64,000 nt of DNA, from contig JBEKRV010000025.1 of the NCBI GenBank assembly GCA_049517675.1, positions 1-64,000 of the forward strand. Direction: 5' to 3'. The first letter of the stretch is position 1. Every line of letters starts with the position of its first letter. The stretch is from Bog-756 sp049517675 (GTDB lineage Bacteria; Actinomycetota; Acidimicrobiia; Acidimicrobiales; RAAP-2). Below are positions 1-8,836 of this stretch, piece after piece. Under the pieces are notes generated by a model. It saw only the letters and a list, made by a program, of their open reading frames with translations, searched no databases and was not told where the DNA came from. A program made the translations under genes and the position numbers.

Positions 1-1
1 C

Positions 2-79
2 GAGCACAACGACGGTGTCGAGGCATTCATCGAGCGGGTGAGACCTCGACGGAGGTCGTCGAGGTCCCCGTTCAGATAG
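2..79 (+). CDS. 3' end of an upstream gene, cut by window edge
   Basis: An open frame enters from the left edge and stops with TAG at 77-79. The visible tail is about 25 residues (begins EHNDGVEAFIERV, ends in an Arg/Ser-rich stretch). It stops 18 bp before the E1-JAB gene, so it is probably the preceding member of that operon. In related operons an E2-like protein or a CD-NTase often sits here, but this tail is too short to tell. Another frame is open to base 123, so the frame choice is uncertain. Confidence 0.35.
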   Translation, partial: EHNDGVEAFIERVRPRRRSSRSPFR

Positions 80-97
80 GGCTGATACTCGGGAGCA

Positions 98-1837
98 GTG
101 ACCAGTCGGGCTTGCCCGCGTAGAGCAGGGCCCGCAGTGCATCTCTTCGTCGGGACGCCGTCACGTCGACTGGCTGACGGCACTCTCCGACAACACCTTG
201 TGTGCTGGCGCATCGACGACGTCGGGCGCCTGGTCGCAGAAAACATCGTTTTCGCCGACTCCGATCACCCCGCTCTCGCCCATCTCGGCGATTTGGCACA
301 ACAGCTCCTTCCTGGCTGGATCGCCACCACCGACACGTCCTGGGTACGAGTCATGGAGGCCAGGGATGAGGTCATGGTCCGCCGCGACATGAACAGCTCA
401 GCCGAGTGGATCCGGGGACGACGTGTGCTGGTGCTCGGGTGCAGCGCCCTAGGGGGTCCGATCGCCGAATTCTGCGTTCGGGGAGGCGCCGAGAAGGTGG
501 ACGTAGTTGACGGAGACGTGGTCACGCCCGGGATCCTCGTGCGCCAGCCCTACGCCGACGGTGACATCGGCCTACCCAAGGCGGTGGCGCTGGCTACGAG
601 ACTGAATCGGGTCCGACTGGACGAGCCGGTTCGACCAACTGTCGGTTCCGCACAGGCCGTCGTACTCGCCGACTGTGCTCCTCCCCCCGATGTCGATCTG
701 GTGATCGACGCCACGGCGGACGCCTCGGTCGCCTCGTTGCTCGAACTACGCCGCTCCCAGTCACGCGACACTTGGCCGACCGTCATGTCAGTCATGATCG
801 GTCATGACGCCCGACGGGGTGTCGTCACGGTGGTCAAGAGAAGGGCAACTGGTGCTGGTCGACACTTGCTTCGACGGCTGTCGCTTGCCGGTCGAAGTCA
901 CCATGCCGGCAGGCTCGACGATGTCGTGGCTGACTTCTTTCCGGCCGACGCCCGCTCCGCGACCTTTCAGCCTGAGCCGGGATGTTCATCGCCCACCTTC
1001 ACCGGATCGGCAGCCGACCTGGCGGCACTTGCCGGGCATCTCTTCGACGCGGGACTGCACGCCGTAAACGGGGACGGCTCCGGTGAGAGCACCATGCCAA
1101 TGGTCGCGGCGATCGCTCGCCTCGGCGAGGTCACTGCTGGGCCGGGCCAGCCCGGAACCATGTGGTTCGGATGGCCGAACGACCATGTGTGCCACGATGC
1201 CGAGACGGGCTACGAAGTCCGAATCAGCCAGCCGGCGCTAACGCGCATGCGAGCCGAGGTCCGCCGAGGCGCGCGCCTGCGGGGACCCAAGATAGAGACC
1301 GGTGGCCTCCTGCTCGGCCAGGTCGATGACGCCTGTCGGTGCATCTGGATCGACGATGTCTCCGGCCCTCCTCCCGACAGCCTGCTGTCCGCCGTTCACT
1401 TCGATCACGGTGTCGAGGGTGTTGAGGAGCTCGTCGCCTATCACCGAGATCGCAGCGGAAGGCTGGAGGCGTTCATTGGGATGTGGCACAGCCATCCGTA
1501 CGGCGAGGCCGCGCCGAGCCCAACGGACAAGATCGGGATGCGGATTCTCATTACGCCGTTGGCCAACAGCCCGAGTCGGGCGCTGATCGTGATCGTCGGA
1601 GGGGACAAGGCAACTTGGTCGAGCTGGGTCGACGGTGGTGGGGCACCAGACATTTTCGTGCAACTCGTCACCCGAGATACCGAGAACGCACCGAGGGAGG
1701 CGCCGCCAACTCCTGCGAGCCACCGAGCCGAGGGCTGGCCAGGCGGCTGGGGTTCGCGACCGCGGTCCTATCGACCAACGAAGCATCGGGGGCGTTTACT
1801 GACGCGTCGACTTCGGAAGGTCCTGCGACTCCGATGA
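98..1837 (+). CDS. E1-like (ThiF) / JAB isopeptidase fusion protein
   Basis: Fusion of a ubiquitin-activating E1-like domain and a JAB/JAMM metal-dependent isopeptidase. About residues 105-310 are the ThiF/E1 part: a Rossmann glycine loop (VLGCSALGG, near 112) and a candidate catalytic cysteine in GCSSPTF (about C296). About 395-520 is the JAB part, with a Glu at about 400 and a full HxH-x7-SxxD motif (H464, H466, S474, D477). Known relatives are Cap2/Cap3 of type II CBASS, which activate and deconjugate a ubiquitin-like target, and the E1-JAB fusions found beside prokaryotic E2 proteins. The first 100 residues match nothing I recognise. It overlaps the patatin start by 4 bp (ATGA), so the two are co-translated. 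The GTG start at 98 is uncertain; a GTG at 137 is also possible. Confidence 0.85.
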   Translation: MTSRACPRRAGPAVHLFVGTPSRRLADGTLRQHLVCWRIDDVGRLVAENIVFADSDHPALAHLGDLAQQLLPGWIATTDTSWVRVMEARDEVMVRRDMNSSAEWIRGRRVLVLGCSALGGPIAEFCVRGGAEKVDVVDGDVVTPGILVRQPYADGDIGLPKAVALATRLNRVRLDEPVRPTVGSAQAVVLADCAPPPDVDLVIDATADASVASLLELRRSQSRDTWPTVMSVMIGHDARRGVVTVVKRRATGAGRHLLRRLSLAGRSHHAGRLDDVVADFFPADARSATFQPEPGCSSPTFTGSAADLAALAGHLFDAGLHAVNGDGSGESTMPMVAAIARLGEVTAGPGQPGTMWFGWPNDHVCHDAETGYEVRISQPALTRMRAEVRRGARLRGPKIETGGLLLGQVDDACRCIWIDDVSGPPPDSLLSAVHFDHGVEGVEELVAYHRDRSGRLEAFIGMWHSHPYGEAAPSPTDKIGMRILITPLANSPSRALIVIVGGDKATWSSWVDGGGAPDIFVQLVTRDTENAPREAPPTPASHRAEGWPGGWGSRPRSYRPTKHRGRLLTRRLRKVLRLR

Positions 1838-2922
1838 GCACGCCGCGTATCGGTCTCGCGCTGTCCGGCGGAGGATTCCGCGCCACGTGCTTCGGCCTCG
1901 GCTGTCTCCGAGCTCTTCACGGTCAAGACTTGTTGCGTAATGTGCGCGTGATTTCGGGCATTAGTGGGGGAAGTGTCCTTACGGCCTTCTATGCCTATGG
2001 GCCGGTAGAGTTCTCTGCATTCGATTCCCTCGTCGTCGACCAGCTGCGGCGCGGGCTGCAACTAGAGATGGTGACCCGGGCGCTTCGTCCGGACTCTGCG
2101 ATGCGCAACCTGATCCATGCCACTCGCTCCGGTGTTTTCCGACGAAGGGGCGAGCCGCGACTCCGCGGCGCCAATCGCACCGACGCCCTCACGGATACGT
2201 TGGCGGCCAGGGGTCTCGGGAATCGTGTGCTCTCGCAGGTCACCCATCACGATCTGGCAACGGTGATCACCGCTACCGATCTGCGAACGAGCAACGCGAT
2301 GCGCTTCGGCAGCCTAAGGAGCTCCTGTTCTGCATATGGGACGGTCGAGGAGCAGGTCCTGGTCGCCGAAGCGGTCGCTGCCAGCGGCGCGTTCCCTCTG
2401 CTGCTCCCCGCCGTCGAACGCACATATACATTCCGACGCAAGCCCGATGAGCCTGGTGAGCAGCATGCCGTTCTGCTCACTGACGGCGGCGTCTACGACA
2501 ACCTCGGACTCAGTGTTCTGGAGCCTGGTCGTTCCATCTCGTATACGGCGCACACTTACGACGTCGACTACATCATCGCTTGTGACGCCGGTCGGGGCCG
2601 ACTGCCGCTGGCGGCGGGACATTTCGCGGCAGCCCGCCTGAAGCGTAGTTTCGATGTGACATATCGGAGAGCCCAAGATGCCTCGCGCGGACGTCTCCAC
2701 GAGGCTGCCGACGCCGGGCTCATCCAAGGCTTCGTCCATGCATACCTCGGAATGCCCGACGAGCGCCTTCCCATGCCCCTCGCGGATCTGGTTCCAGCGG
2801 AGGATGTCCGCCGGTACCCAACAGACTTCCGAGCGATGTCACAAGGGGAACTCGATGCGATCAGTCTCCGGGGCGAACAGCTAACACGAACGTTGCTCGC
2901 CCACTATTGCCCCGAGTTTTGA
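1834..2922 (+). CDS. patatin-like phospholipase, probable defence effector
   Basis: A 362-aa patatin-family lipase with all catalytic landmarks: oxyanion-hole GGGFRA (residues 10-15), nucleophile elbow GISGGS with S44, and DGG with catalytic D217. There is no signal peptide, so it should act on the inner face of the membrane. In CBASS the CapV lipases of this family degrade membrane phospholipids when a cyclic nucleotide binds. Its coupling to an E1-JAB gene suggests the same effector role. The sensor/cyclase gene that would prove CBASS is not in the window. The ATG at 1834 gives an ATGA overlap with the upstream gene and starts just before the GGG motif. Plain lipid metabolism is a less likely alternative. 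Confidence 0.85.
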   Translation: MSTPRIGLALSGGGFRATCFGLGCLRALHGQDLLRNVRVISGISGGSVLTAFYAYGPVEFSAFDSLVVDQLRRGLQLEMVTRALRPDSAMRNLIHATRSGVFRRRGEPRLRGANRTDALTDTLAARGLGNRVLSQVTHHDLATVITATDLRTSNAMRFGSLRSSCSAYGTVEEQVLVAEAVAASGAFPLLLPAVERTYTFRRKPDEPGEQHAVLLTDGGVYDNLGLSVLEPGRSISYTAHTYDVDYIIACDAGRGRLPLAAGHFAAARLKRSFDVTYRRAQDASRGRLHEAADAGLIQGFVHAYLGMPDERLPMPLADLVPAEDVRRYPTDFRAMSQGELDAISLRGEQLTRTLLAHYCPEF

Positions 2923-3407
2923 TCCGGGTGATCCCAGCGTTCAGCCGGCAGCGCTCATGGTGTCGGAATCCCGAGCCGGCTTCCATGCTCGCAAGTTCGT
3001 CGCGGTGAATTAGCAGCTCTGCCAAGCCGGCATTCGGGATCATCCGATTGGCCGGTCGAGTCCACGATGAGACGGCATCCTCGACTTTCAGGACGCTCTT
3101 GGTCTCCCGGGCGCCTCCCAAATCTGGTCCGATCGCGGGGCGGTGTACGCAGGAGAGAGAGTGCCACCCACCCACTTGGGCAATGGATCCGGCCGACGGT
3201 CCCTGGCTCGACAGGGGTCCGGACGACCTGAGGGTGACGTTGAGCTCACATCGGGAATCGCATCGGTTCACTCAAGGTGACGTCCGCCCATACGGCGTAG
3301 CTCCTGTTCAGGGTCCAATCTGACCGGGGTGACGTTGAGGGTGACGTGCATCCGGAACATGGGAGACGGCGAGGACGCTCGGTCCCGCACAGAGCCCTGG
3401 AGGTCCA
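2923..3407. other. intergenic region upstream of the secretion operon
   Basis: 485 bp without a convincing gene. Its right half carries several copies of the element-wide motif GGGTGACGTT: a single copy at 3231-3244, a weaker one at 3274-3283 (AAGGTGACGT), and a tandem pair at 3327-3347. The left half shows nothing I recognise. It separates the defence operon from the conjugation operon and should hold the promoter of the latter. Confidence 0.6.
3327..3347 (+). promoter_or_regulatory. tandem GGGTGACGTT repeats upstream of T4SS operon
   Basis: Two direct copies of GGGTGACGT start 12 bp apart (3327 and 3339). The second ends exactly 60 bp before the ATG at 3408. The same arrangement and the same 60-bp gap occur upstream of the gene at 36791. 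Inferred operator or activator site of an element regulator; no classical -10 box was recognised next to it. Confidence 0.6.
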
Positions 3408-3728
3408 GTGATCCCTCACTTGTTTGCCCCAAACCTTGCCTCGCCACTCATGGCCGCCAGCTTCAACATCACCCCGAACAGCTCGCTACCGGGTTCGTCC
3501 CAGGTGACCTCCTTCCTCGGCGGGATCGAGCAGTGGGCCGTCTACGCCTGCCTCCTCGGTCTGATCATCGGCGGTGCCGGTCTGTGGTGGGGAGTCCAGA
3601 ACGGGTCCATCAACCGGACCTCGGTCTCCCAACACAAGGTGCTGGCCGCGTTCGCCGGAGCGGTCATCATCGGGGCCGGGGTCTTCCTCATCACCTGGGC
3701 CTTCAACTTCGGCACTTCGGTCAGCTGA
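3408..3728 (+). CDS. small two-helix membrane protein, VirB2/TrbC-like
   Basis: A 106-aa protein with two hydrophobic helices (about residues 42-62 and 78-100) joined by a short polar loop and preceded by a polar N-terminus. Size, topology and first place in a conjugation operon fit the VirB2/TrbC class of pilin or pore subunits, though no sequence signature proves it. The next gene starts 1 bp after its stop. It is the first gene downstream of the tandem GGGTGACGTT site, so that site probably controls the operon. Confidence 0.55.
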   Translation: MIPHLFAPNLASPLMAASFNITPNSSLPGSSQVTSFLGGIEQWAVYACLLGLIIGGAGLWWGVQNGSINRTSVSQHKVLAAFAGAVIIGAGVFLITWAFNFGTSVS

Positions 3729-3729
3729 G

Positions 3730-5148
3730 ATGCTCCTCGGTCTTTCACTCTTCGATCCGCTGGGCGGCATCGGCCAGGACATCGTCGGATGGTTCGGGCA
3801 CTCGATCTCCCAGGGGATCGGCGGGTTCGCCAGCTGGGCCATCGGCGGCGTGATCCACGCCATGCAGGCGACCACCAATCCGGACTTCACGTCGTGGTTC
3901 AAGGGCCCGTGGCGGGCCATGCTCACCGTCGTCGCCTGGCTGTCGCTACCCATCCTCTTCATCGGAGTGGGGACCGCCGCCCTGCGGGGTGACCTGACAT
4001 CGGTCCTGAAACGGGGCCTCGGGGCTCCGGTGGTCATGGCCATCGGAACGGCCGTCGCGATCCCGGTGACAGCGGGTGTCCTCACCCTGGTCAATGCCTG
4101 TTGCAGCCTCCTGGTGAACGTGGCGCTCGGAGGCAACCAGGGGTTTGGCCAGGGCCTCGGTCACCTGTCCGATTTCGCCGTGTCGGCCACCGTCACCACC
4201 GGCGGCAGCAGCCTTCCTGGGCTGGCGGCTGCCCTAATCGTGGTGCTGGCCGGCTTGGCCGCTCTCGTCATCTGGTTCGTTCTCGCCCTCCGAGGAGCGC
4301 TGCTCTATCTGGAGGTGCTGGCCATACCCCTCGCACTCTGCGGGCTCTACTGGGGCGGGACTGCCCACTGGATCAAGCGCCTGGTGGACCTCATCATCGC
4401 CACGATCATCTCCCAGCTGGTCATCACCATGCTCATGGTGCTGGCTGCCGCCGACCTCAACAGCGGCCAGCTGTCTGGGTCGAATACCGGTGCGGTCGGT
4501 GGGGACATGACGACGCTGTTCCTCTGCCTGGCATTCCTCATCCTCGGTTCGCTGGCTCTTCCCATGGCCCTGAGGCACGTGCCGGCAGCGACCGAGCATG
4601 CAGCGGCTGCGGCATCACAGATCAGCGCGCCGGGTCGAATGACCTACATGGGGAGCCGTGTCGCCGGTACGGCGAAGATGATGGGAGGCGGAGGCGGCAG
4701 CAAGGCGCTCGTGGAAGCAGGGTCCGCGGCTGGACCCGTGGGTGTCGCGGCCGCCGCCGGAGCAGGGGTAGCGGCTGGCGCCGCCAAGGCCGGCCCAAGG
4801 GCGGCCAATGAGGGCTCTGACCCGAGTGGGACCCGATCACCAGCTGCCACCGGGACCGGCTCGAGCAGCACCTCGGGGAGTCCGAGCTCGGGCGCACCGA
4901 CGGCCGGCGGCGGTACGGGGGACCGTGCGGCTGGCGATGCAACGACCGGCGGGGCAGCACAGGCCGCAGGAAGCCAACCCGGTCAAACGGGCCGGGATCA
5001 GCGCCGCTCGCCCGAAGGCTCTCCGCCGTCCGACTCGGTATGTCCCGGTGCCTCGAACGCTCCGGGAACGGTCCAGGGAGCCGCCAACCGGGCCGGTCGA
5101 GCTCCCGGCTCATCGACCCGGAAGGCACCGGGAGGATCCCATGGCTGA
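3730..5148 (+). CDS. VirB6/TrbL-like polytopic channel protein
   Basis: A 472-aa membrane protein with about six long hydrophobic segments in the first 320 residues, then a low-complexity cytoplasmic tail of about 150 residues rich in Ala, Gly, Ser, Thr and Pro. This matches VirB6/TrbL-type inner-membrane channel proteins of Gram-positive conjugation systems. The ATG at 3730 follows the previous stop by 1 bp, and the 3' end overlaps the next gene by 8 bp. The tail composition is typical of extended or disordered sequence. Assignment rests on topology and operon position. Confidence 0.65.
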   Translation: MLLGLSLFDPLGGIGQDIVGWFGHSISQGIGGFASWAIGGVIHAMQATTNPDFTSWFKGPWRAMLTVVAWLSLPILFIGVGTAALRGDLTSVLKRGLGAPVVMAIGTAVAIPVTAGVLTLVNACCSLLVNVALGGNQGFGQGLGHLSDFAVSATVTTGGSSLPGLAAALIVVLAGLAALVIWFVLALRGALLYLEVLAIPLALCGLYWGGTAHWIKRLVDLIIATIISQLVITMLMVLAAADLNSGQLSGSNTGAVGGDMTTLFLCLAFLILGSLALPMALRHVPAATEHAAAAASQISAPGRMTYMGSRVAGTAKMMGGGGGSKALVEAGSAAGPVGVAAAAGAGVAAGAAKAGPRAANEGSDPSGTRSPAATGTGSSSTSGSPSSGAPTAGGGTGDRAAGDATTGGAAQAAGSQPGQTGRDQRRSPEGSPPSDSVCPGASNAPGTVQGAANRAGRAPGSSTRKAPGGSHG

Positions 5149-6856
5149 GAGCGGCACGCTCTACAACTTCGGCGTCCTCACCAAGCGCTACGAGCTGATC
5201 AGCCGGACCGCCGGCCAGTTCGCCCCGGGTGTCCTCGGTGCGGCAGCCGGGTTCGTGATGATCCTGGAATCCATCCCGATGCCGGTGCCCTTCGTGCCCG
5301 TGCTCGTCGGCTTCTGGTTCGCCCTCGGCCGGATGCCCTTCGGCCGTCATCGTGGCACCAAGGTGCGCGCTCTTGTCGGACCGTACGTGCGCTTCGGGAT
5401 CCTTCAAATGCGTGGTCAGTCCCGCTGGGAGATGCCACAGACCTGGTTGCGCGTGGCGGTTGATGCGGGGGTCAACACACCAACCGATACGGCCAGCAAT
5501 GGGGCTGCATTCCTCGGCCACGCCGAGCCCTTTGTCCTCGCGGAGCCGGAGACTGCCCCGCAGACACGCCGAAGGCCGACGGCGAACGTCCGGCCACGGG
5601 GTCGGACTCCACGCCCGAATCGATCACCACACGTCGGCGCGGTCGTGAACAAGTCGTCGGGAGGAGCAGCTGGCGATCGGCACCGGAAGTTGCGGACCCG
5701 GAGAGCGAGAACAGCAACATCCGAACAGCTGCCGCCGGAGCTCGGTCGGCTCCGCTTCGAGGCAACCACCCTTGATGGGTCAGAGGCGGGCCTGCTGACC
5801 GAGCGGGTGGGACGGCGGAGACTGCTCACCGCGGTGGTCTCGGTGGCGGGAGGCGACCGCTTCGTGTTCTCCGGCCCTGACGAACAGGCCGCGCAGATCA
5901 GCCAGTGGGGCGAGGTGCTGAAATCCATGGCGGCCGAGGGTCCCGGACTGCGGCGTCTGCAGTGGGTCGAGCGCGCCACCCCCCAGCCGTCGACGGTGCA
6001 GTCGGACTGGTCGGCCGCGGCCATGAGCCAGGTGTCAAGCGAGGAGTGGGACGACTACCAGTCGCTGCACGCGTCCATCGGCACCGCCGCCATCCACCAC
6101 GACGTCTTCCTCGGCGCCCAGGTCGAGACTGAGGCCACCGGCGCCGACGCCCTGTCCGAGGCCACCAGTGAACTGGCCCAGCTTTGCGAGCACCTGGTGG
6201 CGATCGGTCTGCGACCGAAGGTCCTCCCCCGCCGGGGAGTGGCCGCCGTACTACGCCAGTGGGCCGATCCGACGACGGCCGAGCGCTTGGCCCTCTGGGG
6301 CGAAGGGTCGATCCCGACCACGCAGGCGGGACCTGCCTCCCGCCTCGTCGGCTACGACACCGTCCGCACCGACGGCTACGTCCACCGGGTCGGCCAGATC
6401 GCCGCCTGGCCGCGCATCGACGTGGGAACGGAGTGGATGTACCCGCTGCTGGCCACCGCCGTTCCGGGCTCGGTGCGGACGGTGTCCATGCACCTGGAGG
6501 CCGTCTCCACCGAGCAGGCCTTCGCCGAGGTCCGCGACGCCCGCACCACCGGCGGGATGGCCCAACGCAAGCGGGATGAGAAGGGAATCATCACCACCGA
6601 GGAGGAGGAACGCAGGGTCGACGAGGCTCGCTCTCGGGAGCGGGAGCTGACCCGAGGGTTCCGCCAGCACCGGATCGCCGGCCTGGTCATGGTGTCGAGT
6701 CCCGAGCCCGAGACAGCCGCCCGGGCCTGGCGCCACGCCGAGCGCAAGGCCACCGAGTGCCATCTCGACCTCCGGGAGCTGCACGCCCGAGGACATGAGG
6801 GATGGGCGGCCACTCTGCCCCTGTGCCGTCTGCAGTTCTCCAGGGGGCTGCTGTGA
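5141..6856 (+). CDS. SCO6880-like conjugation membrane protein
   Basis: A 571-aa protein with two adjacent hydrophobic segments near the N-terminus (about residues 25-70) and a long soluble part. It resembles the SCO6880 family that precedes the VirB4-like ATPase in actinobacterial conjugative elements, where it seems to supply the membrane-anchored N-terminal half that VirB4 carries in one chain elsewhere. No Walker A motif is present. Residues about 130-210 form a basic, Pro/Arg-rich insert of low complexity. The ATG at 5141 overlaps the upstream gene by 8 bp, and its stop overlaps the next GTG (GTGA). Confidence 0.65.
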   Translation: MAESGTLYNFGVLTKRYELISRTAGQFAPGVLGAAAGFVMILESIPMPVPFVPVLVGFWFALGRMPFGRHRGTKVRALVGPYVRFGILQMRGQSRWEMPQTWLRVAVDAGVNTPTDTASNGAAFLGHAEPFVLAEPETAPQTRRRPTANVRPRGRTPRPNRSPHVGAVVNKSSGGAAGDRHRKLRTRRARTATSEQLPPELGRLRFEATTLDGSEAGLLTERVGRRRLLTAVVSVAGGDRFVFSGPDEQAAQISQWGEVLKSMAAEGPGLRRLQWVERATPQPSTVQSDWSAAAMSQVSSEEWDDYQSLHASIGTAAIHHDVFLGAQVETEATGADALSEATSELAQLCEHLVAIGLRPKVLPRRGVAAVLRQWADPTTAERLALWGEGSIPTTQAGPASRLVGYDTVRTDGYVHRVGQIAAWPRIDVGTEWMYPLLATAVPGSVRTVSMHLEAVSTEQAFAEVRDARTTGGMAQRKRDEKGIITTEEEERRVDEARSRERELTRGFRQHRIAGLVMVSSPEPETAARAWRHAERKATECHLDLRELHARGHEGWAATLPLCRLQFSRGLL

Positions 6857-8178
6857 CGCTGAAACTGCCGCCCATGTCGGTCACCACGAGGCACTCGGCC
6901 TCGGCATATCCGTTCCAGTGCCAGGCCGGGCTGCCGCTGGTCGGGCCGATCATCGGCCAGGAGGTCCTCGGCCAGGGGATGTTCTGCTACGACCCGTTCT
7001 GCCTCTACGAGACCGAGACGCTGCTCTCCCCGTGCATGCTGGTGTCGGGCAACAAGGGCTACGGCAAGTCCGCGTTCGTGAAGGCCTACCTCCACCGCCA
7101 GGCCATGGCCGGAAAGTGGATGGCCATCCTCGACCCGAAGGGCGAGTACCTCGACCTGGCTGAGCGGGACCAGCTCTCGGTCCTGGCCCTGCGCCCGGGC
7201 GGCACGGTGCGGCTCAATCCACTTGAGGCCGGGCCCGATGCCGTGGACGCCTTGGTTATGGACCCATCAACTGTCGGTACAGCGTCGGATGACGTCCGGG
7301 GTCGTCGCATCGGGGTCGTCGTCGCCCTGGCCGAATCGGCCACCGGTCGGCCAGTCACCAGCGACGAGCGCTCGGTCGTGACCGCTGCCCTCATGGAACT
7401 GGAGCGACGGACCACCGGTCGCAGAACGCCGCGTGACGGTCCGACGCTGCGCCACGTGATGAACCTGCTGATGGAGCCCACCGAGGGCATGGCCAGCGAG
7501 CTCCGAACGGACACCGCCAACCTGGCCACCGACGCCCGATCGGTGGCCCGAGGACTTCACCGCCTGGTCGAAGGGGATTTGGCCGGGATGTTCGACGGGG
7601 AGTCGACAGCCACGGTCGACTGGTCCGGGCCGGGGATCGTCGTCGACCTGTCCGCCGTGCTCCAGTCACCGGCCTTCTCGTCCATCCTTGTTTGTGCCGG
7701 GGCGTGGTTGGCCCAGGTGGTGGCGAGGAAGGACCGCCAACGAATCATCGTCGTCGACGAGTGCTGGAAGGCCATCCGTGATGCCGGCTTCGTGGCGTGG
7801 GGGGAGGAGACCCAGAAGCTTTCCCGCGGCTACGGAGTCCAGTTCGTGACCATCGTCCAGCGCATCTCCGATCTGGCCTCCCAGGCCGACGACGGGACCG
7901 CTACTGCCAAGCGGGCCCAGGGGTTTGTCACCGAGGCCGAGACCAAGGTGACCTTCAACCTGTCCGGGGGAGAGGCCCGAGCGTCCCAGGACGTCATGGA
8001 CTGGACGGAGTCGGAGACCCAGCTCGTGCCCAGGCTCCCCCGGGGCCGGGCCTTGTGGCGAGTAGGTGAGCACGGCGCCATCGTCCAGACCATCCTCTCT
8101 GCCGGCGACGTGGCGATGTGCGACAGCAACCAGGCCATGCGGCGCGACAGCAATCAGGCCGTGAGGACCCACTCGTGA
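6853..8178 (+). CDS. VirB4/TraC-like conjugation ATPase
   Basis: A 441-aa P-loop ATPase. Walker A is GNKGYGKS (residues 66-73) and Walker B is IIVVDECW with D302-E303. In type IV secretion the VirB4 ATPase sits at the inner membrane and powers assembly of the channel and substrate passage. This protein corresponds to the ATPase half only; the upstream SCO6880-like gene probably gives the other half. The GTG start overlaps the upstream TGA by 3 bp, and its own TGA overlaps the next GTG. An HerA/FtsK-type DNA pump is the alternative reading, but the operon argues for VirB4. Confidence 0.8.
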   Translation: MTLKLPPMSVTTRHSASAYPFQCQAGLPLVGPIIGQEVLGQGMFCYDPFCLYETETLLSPCMLVSGNKGYGKSAFVKAYLHRQAMAGKWMAILDPKGEYLDLAERDQLSVLALRPGGTVRLNPLEAGPDAVDALVMDPSTVGTASDDVRGRRIGVVVALAESATGRPVTSDERSVVTAALMELERRTTGRRTPRDGPTLRHVMNLLMEPTEGMASELRTDTANLATDARSVARGLHRLVEGDLAGMFDGESTATVDWSGPGIVVDLSAVLQSPAFSSILVCAGAWLAQVVARKDRQRIIVVDECWKAIRDAGFVAWGEETQKLSRGYGVQFVTIVQRISDLASQADDGTATAKRAQGFVTEAETKVTFNLSGGEARASQDVMDWTESETQLVPRLPRGRALWRVGEHGAIVQTILSAGDVAMCDSNQAMRRDSNQAVRTHS

Positions 8179-8777
8179 CCGCGGGGAAGACGCCTCGTCT
8201 CACCTGGGCCCGAGTGGGGATCGCCTTTTCGATCGGGCTGGTGGTCTTCGGCTCAGTCGACGCCATCCTCCCCCGTCCCACCCTTCCCAGTGCCTCGGTC
8301 TCCGGGCTCGGAGCACCGAGGAGCCCCAACCCTCACGTGGCGAACTCAGGGACGAAGACGGGCTCCGCCGTGCCGCTGCGATCGGGGGCGAACACGGCGG
8401 CCCAACAGGTGGCGGAGCGATTCGTCGTGGCCACGGACACCACCGATCCGACCCACCCCGAAGGCGACGCACCCGAACGAGCCGTGCTGGCCCCGAGTCT
8501 GACCGTGTCCAGCCAACTGAATTGGCCGGAGGCCTGGGTGACGGAGGACCGCAGAACGACGGTGGTGCTCGACCCGCCCGGTCCCGCCGTTGCGGTGGGT
8601 GCCGGCCAGGTCGCCGTGGTCGTCACCGGTCGGACGGTCGTGACCACCGACGCCAGGCCGTACACGGAGGTGCCAGTGGACGAGCGGATCACGCTACGGC
8701 TCATCGGATCGCCAGCAACGGTCGCAGCAGGAAGCGCCTCACACTGGGTGGTCACCAACGTCGGAACCGGCTCATGA
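8175..8777 (+). CDS. VirB8/TcpC-like single-pass conjugation protein
   Basis: A 200-aa protein with one N-terminal transmembrane helix (about residues 13-31), a Pro/Ser-rich linker, then an extracellular domain rich in beta-strand-forming residues. This is the layout of VirB8/TcpC-type proteins that bridge the membrane and wall-side parts of Gram-positive secretion channels. No diagnostic motif is visible, so the call rests on topology and position after the VirB4-like gene. The GTG start and the 3' end both overlap their neighbours by 4 bp. Confidence 0.5.
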   Translation: MTAGKTPRLTWARVGIAFSIGLVVFGSVDAILPRPTLPSASVSGLGAPRSPNPHVANSGTKTGSAVPLRSGANTAAQQVAERFVVATDTTDPTHPEGDAPERAVLAPSLTVSSQLNWPEAWVTEDRRTTVVLDPPGPAVAVGAGQVAVVVTGRTVVTTDARPYTEVPVDERITLRLIGSPATVAAGSASHWVVTNVGTGS

Positions 8778-8836
8778 CTGACAAGTTGCGGAGTCAAGGT
8801 GAGCGCGGCCTGGCAATGAGCACGGTGCTGTCGTGA
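8774..8836 (+). CDS. 20-codon coupling micro-ORF
   Basis: ATG at 8774 overlaps the upstream stop (ATGA), and the TGA at 8834-8836 overlaps the next GTG at 8833. It would encode MTDKLRSQGERGLAMSTVLS. The exact stitching to both neighbours suggests that ribosomes pass through it, so it may be a translational coupler rather than a functional peptide. It has no recognisable domain. Confidence 0.35.
   Translation: MTDKLRSQGERGLAMSTVLS

Noticed and set aside
2861..3271. 136-codon minus-strand frame upstream of the secretion operon
   Set aside because: It overlaps the patatin end and the repeat motifs, has no recognisable domain and no ribosome site.
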